DNA of 64,000 nucleotides from Cavia porcellus (taxonomy: Eukaryota; Chordata; Mammalia; Rodentia; Caviidae). Both the position numbers and the translations under genes were made by a program. Under the pieces are notes generated by a model. It was not told where the DNA came from. It did not search any database and saw only the letters and a list, made by a program, of their open reading frames with translations. Within the stretch, counting starts at the first letter, position 1. Every line of letters begins with the position of its first letter. The stretch is from the NCBI RefSeq assembly GCF_034190915.1, contig NW_026947484.1, positions 71,689,482 through 71,753,481 of the forward strand, given 5' to 3'. Below, in pieces: positions 43,621 through 56,600 of the stretch.

Positions 43621-45929
43621 AACACTTGTCTAACGTATTTTTCATCTAGTTAATAAAATCTTGGGGATAGTCACTACTTAACTAAAAAGTCATCTTTCTC
43701 TATACACGTCTGCATCTTCCTCTTCATTCTGACGTAGAATCTCTTTTCTCAGTCTTTTTCTTAAACTCTTAGGCTAATGTCAGTTAGGACCCCATCACAG
43801 TTGTGATCATTTGCTATCCCTTCCATCCTACTTTAAGAAAGTCATTCTCTTCAAATAAGGTTAAAATTCACTACCAAAGAAATATCAGGGTGGAGCACAA
43901 TATGAGTTTTTAAAAAAGTGGTTGTGATTTGAGGTTCAAAATTCAAATCCATTAACTTTGACTCCAAAAGAGTTCAACCTGACTACACAGCAAAATCCTG
44001 TCTCAAAAAATAAAAATTAAAAAAAAATAAAAAAGCAAACAAAAAGATTTCAAATACAAGCAATGCCATAGTGTAGTGTGTTCTAATTAAATGAACTCAG
44101 CTGTGTTTCCCCAGTCACTAGTCCCCAAAATTAATCTCTAAGCTCATAGAGACAGCAGGACTATATGAATAACAGAAGCAGCTAATTTCAAACAAAGCAC
44201 AGGAGCTCACAATGATGCTGGTCACCCAGTGATTGAGGCTCAGCCCTCATGAACTGAATGGGAATGATCAAGGGACTGAGAGACACAGGGCTTAGCAATG
44301 GTGTCCAGTGTGTAGCCGTCCCACACAGTGTAACCAGAGATGTCAGGGCTGGCAGGGGACCACTGATCTTCCAGCCCAATAACTGTTTCACAGAGACACG
44401 GAGAAACCAAATACACTGAAATATTACTAAATTACTAGCAGCATAGCCTTGCTAATGTCCTCTACATTCAAACTCCTGATTTTGTGCTACTGCTTTTATC
44501 CTATGAGACACTGAGGACATTTAACTAATATTTGATTAAATGAACATCCATTGTTGTCATATACTTTATTGTGTTTTATTCATTTGTCTTTGTATAAATA
44601 TAAGATATACATGCCCAATTTTATAAGTCATTCCTTTATTTTATTTATTGGGACTGATTAATTATATATTTAAAAAATGGAAGTCCAAATGATAGTTTGT
44701 ATAAGTCATCCCAAAATGCAAGTTAGTTTCCATCATCAGTAAAGTTCAGTGTCCTAATAATTTAGCTACAAAACTATAAACAGTCTTCATGTTCTTGTAA
44801 AAGTCAGTGAACATAAAAACGCTTAAGACATCAAAAGAAAAATTAATATTAAATCTTCATTCTGTGCAAGCACAATTGTAGGTGACATTTAGAGATTTTT
44901 TTCCTTTACTTAAAAAAGGAAAAGTTCTGCTCTCACAACACTTAAATCTTCCAGAAAAGATGAAAAATGCACACAGAATTACAAAATCAAAGACAAAGTA
45001 CAAGGAATATCATAAGATTGGTAGCACCAATATGTCTATAACTGTTTGGAAGGAAGAAAATGGCTTTCACTGGAGGACGTCATGACATGGGTAGCATTTG
45101 GGTTGGCCTTGACATCAGCTAGGGTCCAATGTGTGCAAATGAAGCAGACAGAGCTCTCTATCTGACAGTGAGGAGTCACAGTAGGAAAGCCCTCAGTGTG
45201 TGTGATGAAATATAAGACTAGATGGGCAGTTTGAAGATAGAACTGGGAAATTTTAAATTGAACATTAAGCCATAAAAACTAAATTAACCAAAGAGGAACC
45301 TTAAAACAAATGGCAAAATTATTGATGTTGAAGTTATTACACTTTTCTTTTAGACACTTACAGATTTGCATGTGGTAGTTAGAAGTAATAGAAAGTTAAC
45401 AAGTATTCTCTCCCAAGTTTCCAGCACTGGTAACATCTTGAAAACTTAGTGGAATATCACAGCCAAAACACCAGAATCATTACAGCCAAGGTTCACAGCT
45501 TATTCAGCATCCCATGATCCCTCATGAAGCCCCCTTCCAGATGTATCCATGTAATTCTCACCTTTCCTTCTTCTTTAATCCTGGTGTTCTGCTTGATGCA
45601 TTCCTTCAGTTTGAAAAGTCTAGATGTGGCCAGAAAGACTAGAGCTGAGGTGCATTACAGTGTTCTGTATGGGAGATTCTGGTCAGAGCTCAGAAGACCA
45701 GAAGACTGATGAAAATCCTGCTGGTAAAGACCAGCTCTGGAGTATTCTGCCTGGAAGAAGGACTACACTGGTTTGTGGACTCCAGAGGATGTACTTTGAT
45801 TTTAGTTAACTCTTTCAAATTTCACATATTGTTTAACACCTTCTTTGCAAGGCAAAATTTGTAACCTCAGGGTTTCAGCTGAAACTCTAAGTAACCTCCC
45901 AAGCTGAATAGCTCCTACCTACCTACAAA

Positions 45930-46370
45930 CTAGGTACCTAACTTCAGACCCAGCATTATCATTGCTTACTTCATTTCTAAGTTTCAAATGAAATGAATCA
46001 AATCACTTGGTAAGGGATCCTTTTAAAGTGCTACATGGATGAATGAGATATTTTAGATTCATTGTCCTGATCACAGAAGCTGAGGAGTTCGCTGTGGCAA
46101 TGTGGGCTGGAGGTATGATTGCATAGCAGGTCAGACAGAAATATTTCCCAGTGTCCAGGAATCACCACCTATGTGGAAGTCTGTTTAGGGTCTGAGAGGA
46201 GACTGAGGACTCTGATGTAGCTCAAATGATCTCAGCCAACAGGCTTTGCACTCATGTGCAGAAGGTGCATGTGAGTGAGATATTAGACTGTTGTTGCTGC
46301 ACAAAAATCTCACCAGACTCAATTTCCCAATGACATTTTCACTGCAATAGCTTTTATATCTAAATTTGAT
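45930..46370. other. Copy 2-specific segment upstream of promoter
   Basis: About 440 bases between blocks that are adjacent in copy 1 (around 445-465). I recognise no SINE or LINE in it, so it may be ancestral sequence deleted from copy 1 rather than an insertion. Confidence 0.55.
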
Positions 46371-48394
46371 TTCCCATTCGTATGGCCTATTTACCTAATC
46401 AGCCTCTTAATGAATCTCAGTAGAGAGTCGCCATATTTAGTAAGTGCACTATTGAAACTTGCAAGTTTGCAAACAGTTTCATGGGGCTTACTCACCTCTC
46501 AAGCCTTCCATGAGTCTTCTGTTATACCTTAAGAGGTCTCTTTTACAGGCTGAGCTGCATGGCATTAACTACTGTCCTGAGCAAGGCAAAGTGAAGGTTG
46601 TATTATTTCATACTTTTACATTGGACAAGCTGACACACATCTTATTAAGTGTTTACTGTAAGCCAAGAAAAATGCAGCCTCTTTTACATAACATTTTTCA
46701 ATCTTTCCATCATTGTGGCAACAATATCCCACAGGAGTAATCTTCCGATGATTCTGTATTGACGTTCCTTGGTTGATCGTTACTTATAGGGAGTACTTCA
46801 ATACTTGTGATGTATATCTAAACTCAGCTCAAGCTATTTATTTCTGTGACTTCAATGCCAAATATAATGCAGAAATCTGTGAGTAACCATGTTCAGCACC
46901 CACATATCAAAATAAAAAAATTTTCCATAAATCCTCCAATGCAATTTGGTAACAATTAAGAGGCTAAGAAAGCTGTGTCAAACCAAAAGAGCCACAATCA
47001 CAAAAACCCTCTAAGATGGTCAAGGGTACATTTTGTATCAAATAACCCTCTCCTTCCGTAAGTAAGTAATATACGATACTGGCAAATTGCCTTACCAGAG
47101 TAGAAGTAAGACAGACAGAGAAGACACTACTGTGAAAACTGTCTGCCCATGTTAATGATGACATTACTAACTGGGATGCTTAATCCCTACCTTTCCAAGT
47201 GTTTTCTCATAGTAAATGAAAGCTACGTTTAGAGACTCATAGACATGTCACTAGGTAGTACATGTGTGTGTAGGTTGGGGTGCATTCTGTACAATTTCCA
47301 TTCCTGCTAACAACACGGGAAGGTGAAGAATATTATACAGGGAAGGTAACTAAAGTACAAGAGGAATATGTACTTCTCCAAGGGTATTCGAACCCTGGTT
47401 GAATTGATTTCAAAGGAGCTCTCAATTCTAGATTTGAAACACACACATACACATGTATGCACACACACGCATATGTAGGCACATGCACACACACCAGCAT
47501 GTACTCCATCAGGATCAGCAAGTGTAGCAGCAAACTAAGAAACAAGTGTACCGACTGGGTAACAAAGAGTCCGGGGGCTTCCTCTCCTCTCTTTCCAGAC
47601 CTCGATAGGAGCAGATAGCTTACTAAGGATGACGCAGTGGATTCCTCAGCTGCTGTGTGTTTTCACTCCCCCAGCTAATTCAGCTCTTTGTTTGCTCATG
47701 GGTTTGTTTACTCGTTTATGTACTAACTTCACGTTTTGACCTTTTCAGTGATTGAGAGTTGAATGGAGTCTGCAGAGCCTTTCTGTGAAAAAAGAGAGCA
47801 GTTGCAGTGACAGTAGATGTGAATTTCCTGTTTATAATAAAAACTTCCACCAGGATTTGGAAAAAGTCACATACTAGCGATGAATGCTGTGCTTTTTATT
47901 TCTAATTTAATTTTTCTCAGAACAGAGAAAAGAGATTAAATAGCCCTTGCTGATTGAGACTGTCTATAAGACAAGTCCGCCAAACTGGGTCCATGCTTCA
48001 GCATTGCCTCCATGGCCTGCTATTCTCACCAAAACACTTTTTCTCCCGTAAGGAGAAGAAAGAAAGAAAAAGTCTTTCACCGGTGTTACCATTTCCAGAA
48101 ATACAATATTATTCAACGGGTAAGGGAGGCAGCACACAATACTTTGTCCAGTAATACAGAAACCAAGCACTGTGGTTGCTAGGCAGAAAGTGAAATCAAG
48201 TGCCCAAAGGAAATTAAGTTTGAAGAACAACTGATGCAAAAGCAATGCTTAGTAAATATTTGTTGAAATTAAATGTGTAGGTGTGGTGACTGTCTCCAAA
48301 GCTGCTGCTTTTACCCATAGTCCCAAATTTTTCTGTTTGTATTTCTTTTTCTTTTTTGGGGGAGGCGGGAGTGGGGGGGGTGGTGGTATGTTTT

Positions 48395-48530
48395 ACTTTT
48401 GTCTTGTTCTGTTTGTTTTGTCTTGTTTTTTGCGATCTAGTTTGCCATACAGTTCAGCCTGGCCTTGAACTCATGGTGTTCATGGGTTCATGCCTCAGCT
48501 TTTGGGTTGCTGAAATTATAGGGCTGCTTC
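48395..48530 (-). mobile_element. B1-like SINE fragment, antisense (copy 2)
   Basis: TTTTTTGCGATCTAGTTTGCC..CAGCCTGGCCTTGAACTCATGG..GCCTCAGCTTTTGGGTTGCTGAAATTATAGG is antisense B1. It is collinear with the copy at 2601-2718. Confidence 0.7.
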
Positions 48531-49274
48531 ACTAATGCCTATTTTAAAAGCCTATTCTTATATAATTATCCACCAATTGACCAACAAAGATGTGCTCATC
48601 AGAAGAATCAATGGCTCAGATGGATGCCAAGTGTGTTTGAAGCCTGGTGCTCTCACTGCCTGGACATTGGATAAGCCAGTTCTGTGTGTGCAACCATCAG
48701 GGAAGCTGACAGCAGAGGAGAGCCCCCAACCACATCCCCTGGGGTCTGGCTGCAGCCCCCTGCAGGTTCAGTAGCAGCTGCTGTAGAGTTGTAAACTTAA
48801 CTGGAAACACATTTATGAAAAAATAATTAAATTAGACTTATCAAAACAAATTTGAGAGAGAAAATGAGAACCATTGAAAAGGCATAAAATATTCTCTGTT
48901 GCCCTCCAGGACAAAGTGCAGAGCAGTCTAGGACTTTGGATTTTAGAAGAGTGGCCCATGCCGCAAAATCTGGCATGACTTTGCTGATCTTATAATTTTT
49001 TTTTTTTTTTACTATCTACACTCAATAAATTATCTGTCAACAGTTTCTGGTGAACACAGTAGAGGAAACTATAACAAAAGGCATCTGGCCAGAAACCTGA
49101 AGATGTTTATTACCTGTCTCTTAACAGAAAGGTGTGTGAATTCTTGACATGAATGAAACCCAGTCAAGCATAAGTGCTGTGAGGGTGAGGATTCCACTGG
49201 AAGACCAAAGCAGCTGACTCCAGAACCTGTCTGGGATTCTTTCTACAGAGAAGGGGCCACAGTGAACAAACGTG

Positions 49275-49380
49275 TGGGCTTTGAAACCAGGCTGGCCAGA
49301 GAGGACACTGAAATTTTGCTCTCGTACTTACTAAAGGTGTGATTGTAAGTTACTCACTCTTTCTATGTCTACAGAGTGGG
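49275..49380 (+). mobile_element. MIR-like SINE fragment (copy 2)
   Basis: GAAACCAGGCTGGCC..TTGCTCTCGTACTTACTAAAGGTGTGATTG..AAGTTACTCACTCTTTCTATGTCTACAG; paralogous to 3488-3600. Confidence 0.55.
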
Positions 49381-50437
49381 TGTTTGACTTGAAGATGGAC
49401 AGAAAACTGAGATTCCTGTATCCATTTTGGGAAAATTATTCTGTAACATTAGTTGCCCCATCTAAATCAGTGCTCTGGGAAGGTAGTAATTTCACTAGAA
49501 AGAAATTGTTTTTGCTAATTCACAATAATTAAAGCAGCCAAAGAATTTTATATTGGCCTATTAGAAGTTTTACTATAGCTTCAACACAATAAAGCATTGT
49601 ACTTAACTTGAGAATGGTTCCCCCTTAAAGTTGTCCTTGTATAATTTTCCCGCTTGAACACCAAGAATTGGAATTCTTTGAGAGTCCTGTTTAAAATTAT
49701 TGTGTGATTGTCTATAGCAGTGACTGATAAATACACACACCTTTCAGAACCAGAGGTCCCCTTTGTTTTAATGAGCTTTCTCAGATGACACTGTCACATG
49801 ACTGATTGCGGTGACCCAGTGCTGTGTGTCACTGTGCTCTGCATGCCCTGAGAGCCCTGCTGATTTTTCTGTATCCACACAGAAAATGCATGTAATTTAG
49901 GGCTTCGGAAATCACTGTAGATGCACTCACCCAGCACTGGAATACACCTGAATGATTAGGCATTTAGCAGGCTGGCATAAGGTAGCACCTACAGGTTTCT
50001 TGTGCCCCCTTGTGGTCCCGGTTCTCAGGGGATGAGCTGATTTGCTGCAGGCCTTTCTGAGACACCTGTTAGGGCTCTCTTCCTTCCCATCTTTTGCTGA
50101 GAACAAGGGCCCCTTCGGACTCTTTCCATTCTCAGATTCTCTGGTTCCAAGGCTGTCAGAGGATGGAGAGTTGCACTGGATCATAACGAGTATAAAAAGC
50201 AAGAAACAATAATAAAAATAACTAGGTTTGGTGACCAGAGCAGCTGTGCTGCCTATCCTCATCACAGGCTTCAGCTCTGCAAATCAGTTCATCTGCAAAG
50301 AGTGCCCTGTCTCCAGATGCAACTTCAATACCTGAGTCCTGGTTTTCTAAAGGATTTAAGCTTAGAGTCAAAGGCTTCCTGCTCTAGGTGTACAAATAAA
50401 CAGTGCCCGCCCCTTTTTTAACTCCCAGTCTCTTCCC

Positions 50438-50442
50438 CCAAT
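50438..50442 (+). promoter_or_regulatory. CCAAT box, copy 2 promoter
   Basis: CCCCCAATCA lies 37-41 bases upstream of the ATAAAAA box. This is close to the spacing of the NF-Y-bound CCAAT box and ATAAA box reported for human ALDH1A1. The aligned bases in copy 1 (around 4658-4664) read CCCTGAATCA, so the motif is lost there. Confidence 0.65.
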
Positions 50443-50453
50443 CATATTCCAGC

Positions 50454-50461
50454 ATGCAAAT
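50454..50461 (+). promoter_or_regulatory. Octamer ATGCAAAT, copy 2 promoter
   Basis: Perfect octamer between the CCAAT and ATAAAAA boxes, identical to the copy 1 site. Confidence 0.55.
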
Positions 50462-50479
50462 ACACTTTATCTACTGCAG

Positions 50480-50486
50480 ATAAAAA
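50480..50486 (+). promoter_or_regulatory. ATAAAAA (TATA-like) box, copy 2 promoter
   Basis: AGATAAAAAGGAA lies 78-84 bases upstream of the copy 2 ATG, aligned with the copy 1 box. The 5' UTR is slightly shorter than in copy 1 because four bases are missing before GTGTTCC. Confidence 0.7.
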
Positions 50487-50563
50487 GGAACAAAGTAAGC
50501 CAAGTGCAATATCAGAATCAAATTGCCCAGCTCCTCACCCGTGTTCCAGGAGCAGAACCAGAA

Positions 50564-50626
50564 ATGTCCTCAGCAAAACCAGCCGTACCTGCCCCCCTGG
50601 CTAACTGGAAGGTTCAGTACACTAAG
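50564..50626 (+). CDS. ALDH1A1: ALDH1A1-like copy 2 exon 1
   Basis: The exon has 21 codons, the same length as copy 1, and ends ACTAAG|gtgagt. Relative to copy 1 it has T5K, I8V, S10A, D14N and I17V, with eight nucleotide differences in 63. The A/V/A/P-rich start (KPAVPAP) is closer to mouse Aldh1a1 as I recall it than copy 1 is. Confidence 0.93.
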
Positions 50627-53600
50627 GTGAGTACCACTAGCCTGCGCTGCATTGTCCTGGGTTTCCATAAGATCCATCTTTCTGAAACATAAAAGGCCAA
50701 AATAAGTAGAGTTGTGTGAGAAGCCCTTTGCAAACACAAAGATAAAGCCTTGTGTAAAATGCAACTTTGGCTGGGCAGAGTTGTGCATGCCTGTAAATGC
50801 AGCACTCATGAGGCAGGAAGACTTCTGTGAGTGTGAGGCCAGCCCAGTCTACATAGTGAGTTCAAAGCCAAACTGAACTACATAGTGAGACCCTGTCTAA
50901 AAAAAAGCCTAAGAGTAAAAGTAGTAAAGTAAATTACTTTTTTAAAAAGTAAAATGCAAGAAAGGATTTTGGCGGCTTAATCACATAATGGGTTTTAAAC
51001 TGTATAAGATAACATTTTGTTCATTTGTTTCTTAACATATTTCCAAGTAAAGTAATCCCTTTCTATGTGAAAGATTCTTATACCAGAAGTTAGTGGACTT
51101 TGGTTAACAGTGTCTTATGCTTAAGAAGGCAGTTATTGGGGCTGGGGATTTAGCTCAGTGGCATAAGGGCCTGCCTTATAAGCAGGCAGTCGTGAGTTTG
51201 ATCCCTGGTACCGATAAAAACGAAAAAGACAAAAAAAAAGAAGAAGAAGAAGGCAGTTATTGGAGAGCTGTAAGGTCCTTTTGCAGAAGACTCCAGTCTC
51301 ACTGAGAGAAGTAAAAACAGTAAGATCCCTTTTTAAGGCTGTTTAGAAGCCTCTCAGACCTAGAAGCCTCTCAGACCACTGTTTTCACTGTTCCTCACCA
51401 GATTGGCCGTTGCCTGGTTATTTTTTTTTATTTAAAATAAAAGATTAAGATAAAACAGGACATAACAACACAGGTCAGAACAAAACAATTTAAGCAACCT
51501 AGTGTTTCACCACAAGACAACCTGACATAATAGTAGCTACCATAGTGTCTCTTTCCTTGAAATATTTGAGTATACCTTCATATACTATAATATTAAACAT
51601 AACAAGACAGTATAAAACCATTCAAGAAAATGAAAGTATTACAAGGTATTCAGAACCAACTAACAGAAAACAAACAATGGTTTCTGTATTATTTCCTTGT
51701 CCATAAATTTTTGTTTATACTATCACATATAATAAAATCCAATAACATACAACTTGATAAAATCGATGGAGACAGAAGAACAAAAGCTTGCTGGGACCTC
51801 AAAACAAGACGATGTTAAATCAGCACTAGCTATTATAATGTCTTGTTTTCTTCAAAATAGCTGTTCATACCACTACAAACAATATAATCAAACAACGCAG
51901 AATAAAACCATTCCAACTAATGAATGAAAACAATATAAGGCTTCAAAGCAATATAATGGGGAATCATGATTACTACATACTTTTATGTATTCTTACCATT
52001 TCTTATACTAGGGAAACTATTCGGTATTTATATAAGTGAGCTTGATTTATTTCACTTATGAGTATAGTTTCAAGCTGCGTCCATTTATTTATAAATATCT
52101 CAATGTGATCATTCTTTCTAGCTGAGTAGTATTCCATTGTATAAAAATACTATTTTTTTTTATCCATTCCTCAGTTGATGGACACTTAAGTTGTTTCCAA
52201 GATCTAGCTATTACAAATTGTGCTGCTATAAACATGGGTGCACATATATCAGTGTGGTATGATGTTTCCAGATCTTCTGGGAATATACCTAGAAGTGGAA
52301 TAGCTGGAACAAATGGGACTTCCAATCCCAGCTATTTGGGAAGTCTCCAGACTGACCTCCACAATGGTTGCACCAACAGTGTAGGAGAGTTCCTTTTTCC
52401 CCACAGCCTCTCCAGCATTTGTTGTTGGTGGTTTTCTTGATCCTGGCCATTCTTTCAGGAGTGAGATGGAATCTAACTGTGGTTTTAATTTGCATTTCTT
52501 TGATGAGGAATGATGATGAACATTTTTTCATGTATTTATTTGACATTTGTATTTCTTCATCTGAGAAGTGTGTATTCATCTCAGATGCCCATTTGTGGAT
52601 TGGATCTTTGAATTTAGGGGGTCTGATATTTTTTTTATTCTTTATATGTTTTAGACAGAAGTCCTTTGTCTAAGGGACAGTTCACTAAGATTGTTTTCCC
52701 TGTTTGTGGGTTTTCTTTTCACTACACTGGAGATTTCTTTTGATATGCAGAAACTTTTTAATAAGACATGATCCCAGTTATTGATTCTGGGAAGTATTTC
52801 CCGTGCGGTTTGATTCCTGTTCAGGAATTCTCTACCTATTCCTATGTCTTCAAGATTTTTACCCAATTTGTCTTCTAATAGCTTTAGTGTTTCTGTTTTA
52901 ATATTCAGATCTTTGATCCATTTAGATTTTAATTTTTGCATGGTGATAGGCATGGGTCTAGTTTTAGTTTTCGGCATATGGAGAGCCAGTTTTTCCAACA
53001 CCATTTATTAAAGACACTGTCCTCCCAGTGAACATGTTTGGCCCCTTTACCAAAGATAAGTTGATTAAGTGATTTTTAGTTATGGTTGTATCTTCTAATC
53101 TATTCTATTGATCTTCGGCTCTGTTTTGATTCCAGTACCATGTTGATTTTACTACAGTTGCTTTGTAGTATAACTTTAAGTCAGAGATTGTGATGCCTCC
53201 TGCCTTGTCTCTGTTGCTTACGACTGTCTTTGCTATTCTGGGTCTCTTCTTTCTCCAGATGAATTTTAGGAGTTATTTCTCTAGATCTATGAGGTATGTT
53301 GACGGTATTTTTATTCGGATTGCATTGAATCTATATAACAGTTTTGGGAGAATGGCCATTTTCACAATATTTATTCTTCTTATCCATGCGCAAGGGATGT
53401 CTTTCCATTTTTTGAGATCCTCTTAAATTTCTTTCGTCAGTGTATTATAATTTCCCCTGTATAGATCTTTGACTTCTTTCATGAGAATAGTTCCTAAACA
53501 TTTCATTTTTTGGTTGCTAGTGTGAGGAGTGTAGCTTCTCTTATTTCTCTCTCAGTGCTTTTGTTGTTAGTGTATAGGAATGCCATTGATTTTTGAGTAT

Positions 53601-56600
53601 TGATTTTGTATCCATCTACATTACTGAATTTATTTATTGTATCTAGGAGTCTTTCAATGGAGTTTTGGAGTCTTTGTGTAGAGTATCATGTCATCTGCAA
53701 ATAATGATAATTTTACTTCCTCTTTTCCTGTCTTTACCCCTTTTATTTCTCTCTCTTGTCTAATTGCTCTGGCTAGTGTTTCCAGTACTGTATTAAATAG
53801 GAGTAGTGATAAGGGGCATCCTTATCTTGTGCCTGATTTTAAGGTAAAGGTCTGCAGTTTTTGGCCACTTAGTATGATACTGACGGTTTATCACAGATGG
53901 CCTTTATCATATTGAGGTAAAGACCATCTATTCCAGTTTTCTGCAAGGTTCTTATCATGAATGAGTGTTGGACTTTATTAGAAGCTTTTTCTGCATCTAT
54001 AGAAATGATCATGTGTTTCTTACTTTTGGCTTTATTGATATGGTGGATTACATTTATTGATTTACGTATGTTGAACCATCCCTGCATGCCTGGGATGAAT
54101 CCCACTTGGGTCATGGTGTATAATCTTCTTGATGATTTGCTGCATCCTATTTGCCAATATTTTACTGAGGATTTTTGCATTTGTGTTCATTAGGGAGATT
54201 GGCCTGTAGTTCTCATTTTCAGTTGGGTCTTTCTCAGGTTTTAGGTAATATTTGCTTCCAGGAATTACTTAGAAATTACTTCCCTTTTGAATTCATTGAA
54301 GAGTTTGAGGAGTGTCAGCATTAAGTCTTCTTTGTATTTCTTGTAGAATTCTGCAGTGAATCCATCTGGGCCTGGGCTCTTCTTTGTAGGTAAGGACTTA
54401 ATCATATTTTCAATTTCATTAATAAAAATTGAGTTATTCAGCAGTTTTACTTCTTCTTAATCTAGCTTTGGTACTTCATATGTTTCTAGGAATTTGTCTA
54501 TTTCTTCTGTGTTATCAAACCTATGAGAGTAGAGGTTTTTGAAATAGGTGTTGATCTTCTGTATTTCTACAGAGTCTGTAATGATTTCACCTTTTTCATT
54601 TCATATTGCATGATTTTGAGCTTTTTCTTCCCTTTTTTAAATAAGGTTGTCTAGGGGCTTATAAATTTTATTTGTTTTTCTAAGAACCAACTCTTTGATT
54701 CATTGATTCTTTGGATTGTTTTCTTAGTCTCTATTGCATTAATTTCTGCTCTGGTTTTTATAATTTCCTTCCTTCTTTTGGCTTTGAGTTTGACTTGCTC
54801 TTCTTTTTCTAGATATTTGAGGTATAGCATCAGGTTATTTATTTGTATTCATTCTGTTTTCCTTATGTGGGATCTCATTGCAATAAATTTTCCTCTGAGG
54901 ACAGTTTTCATTGCATCCCACAGATTCCAGTAAGTTGTATTTGTATTTTTGCTTGCTTGTAGGTATTGTTTAATTTCTTCTTTAATTTCCCCTGTGACCC
55001 ACTGGTTACTCAAGAGTGTGTTATTCAGTTTCCATGTGTTTGTGGAATTTTGGTAGTTTCTTTTATCATTAATTCCTAGTTTCATGGCGCTATGATTCTA
55101 TTACATGCATGGGATAATTTCAACTCTTTTGCATTTATTTAAATATGTTCTGTGAGCTAGAAATGGTTATTTTTGAGACTGTTCCATGTACTACTGAGAA
55201 AAATGTTTATTCTGATGTTGTTGGATGGAACACTCTGTATATGTCTATCAAGTCCTTTTGTTCACAGGTGTGATTCAGTTCTTTTATTTCTTTGCTGATT
55301 TTCTGTCTCGGTGATCTGCCCTTTGGTGTCAATGGTGTGTTAAGGTCTCCTGTTATAATTGTGTTATTGCTAATTGGATTTTTCTTTTCTATTAATACTT
55401 GCTTTATATAACTGGTTGCTCTGGAGTTTGGTGCATATATATTTAAGATTGTTATCTTTTCCTCTTGAAGTTTTCACCTAACCAGTATGTAGTGACCTTC
55501 TTTATCTCTTCTGATCGTTCTTGGTTTCAAGTTCACATTGTCTTCAAACAGAATAGCTACCCCTGCTTTTTTGGGGGGAGAGGTGGTCCTGTTGCATGAA
55601 GTATTGCTTTCCATCCCTTGACTTTCAGTCTGTGAGTATCCTTTTGGGTTAGATGGGTTTCTTGTAGACAGCTATGGTTGGATGTTGTTTTTGATCCATT
55701 CTGCCAGTCTGTTTCTTTCAATTGGTGCATTGAGCCCATATACATTAATGGTTATAACTGTTAGATATTGGTTTATTTTTGACATGTTATCTTTCTGCTG
55801 TTGAATCTTTATCTTTCTGTTCTGTTTAATTGTCTGCTTTGCTTAGTGGTTTTTCTCTATGTATATCTAAACTGTCTTTCAGTATTCTTTGCAGGGTTGG
55901 CTTGGTGATCATAAAGTTCTTCAGCTGCTCGTTGTCATGGAAGTATTTTATTTCTCCATTGATTTTGAAGGACAGTTTTTCACGGTATATCAGTCTAGGT
56001 TGGAAATCATTTTCCTTTAGATTCTGAAATACTTCACTCCATGCTCTTCTTGAGTTTATTGTTTGTACTGAGAAGTCTGCTGTGGTTCTGATAGGTTTTC
56101 CTTTATAACTGATCTTTCTTTTCTCTCTGACAGCTTTTAATACTCTATTCTTATATTGGATTTCTGGGATGGTGCTTATTATATGTCTGGGTGTAGTTTT
56201 ATTTTGGTTATGGCTATTTGGAGTTCTATATGCTTCACTGATCCTGATGTCAGTTTCCATTCTCATGTTGGGAAATTTTCAGCTATTACTTGTCTAAATA
56301 TCCTCGACATCCTTTATGTTGTCCCCTTCTTTTTCATTTATGCCTATCAATCTTGTGTTATCTTTGCATCATCTTGCAGCTGTTGAATTGTTATTTCCTG
56401 ATTCCTTGTTATTTTTAAAAGATCTTTCCTTTCCTGTTCACTAGCGGCAATCTTGTCTTCGAGGTCTGAAATTCTATCTTCACTTTCATTGAGGTAGTTT
56501 TTATAACTTTCAATGGAATTTCTGATTTCCTTTATATTTCTTTGCATCTGCTTTATGTATTCTGTTTGTTTCTTATATTGTTCATCCAGGATTGTATATT

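Larger units (their letters stand above)
38231..45796. other. Intergenic region between the two ALDH1A1 copies
   Basis: 7.6 kb downstream of copy 1, up to the left edge of the second unit. It contains two TC-rich arrays (40239-40322, 42333-42442), MIR-like pieces at 43260-43620 and an A-rich SINE remnant at about 43965-44035. I found no ALDH exon relics and no other gene. Confidence 0.65.
46820..49920. other. Upstream region of copy 2
   Basis: Collinear with about 900-4140 of copy 1, with small indels. It includes a shorter CA array (47440-47495), a G-rich tract (48356-48388) and a T-run (48997-49012). No independent gene is supported. Confidence 0.65.

Noticed and set aside
38231..45796. 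Search for remnants of a third ALDH copy
   Set aside because: No exon-like motif (WNFP, ELGGK, GQxC, PFGG) was seen on either strand in this interval.
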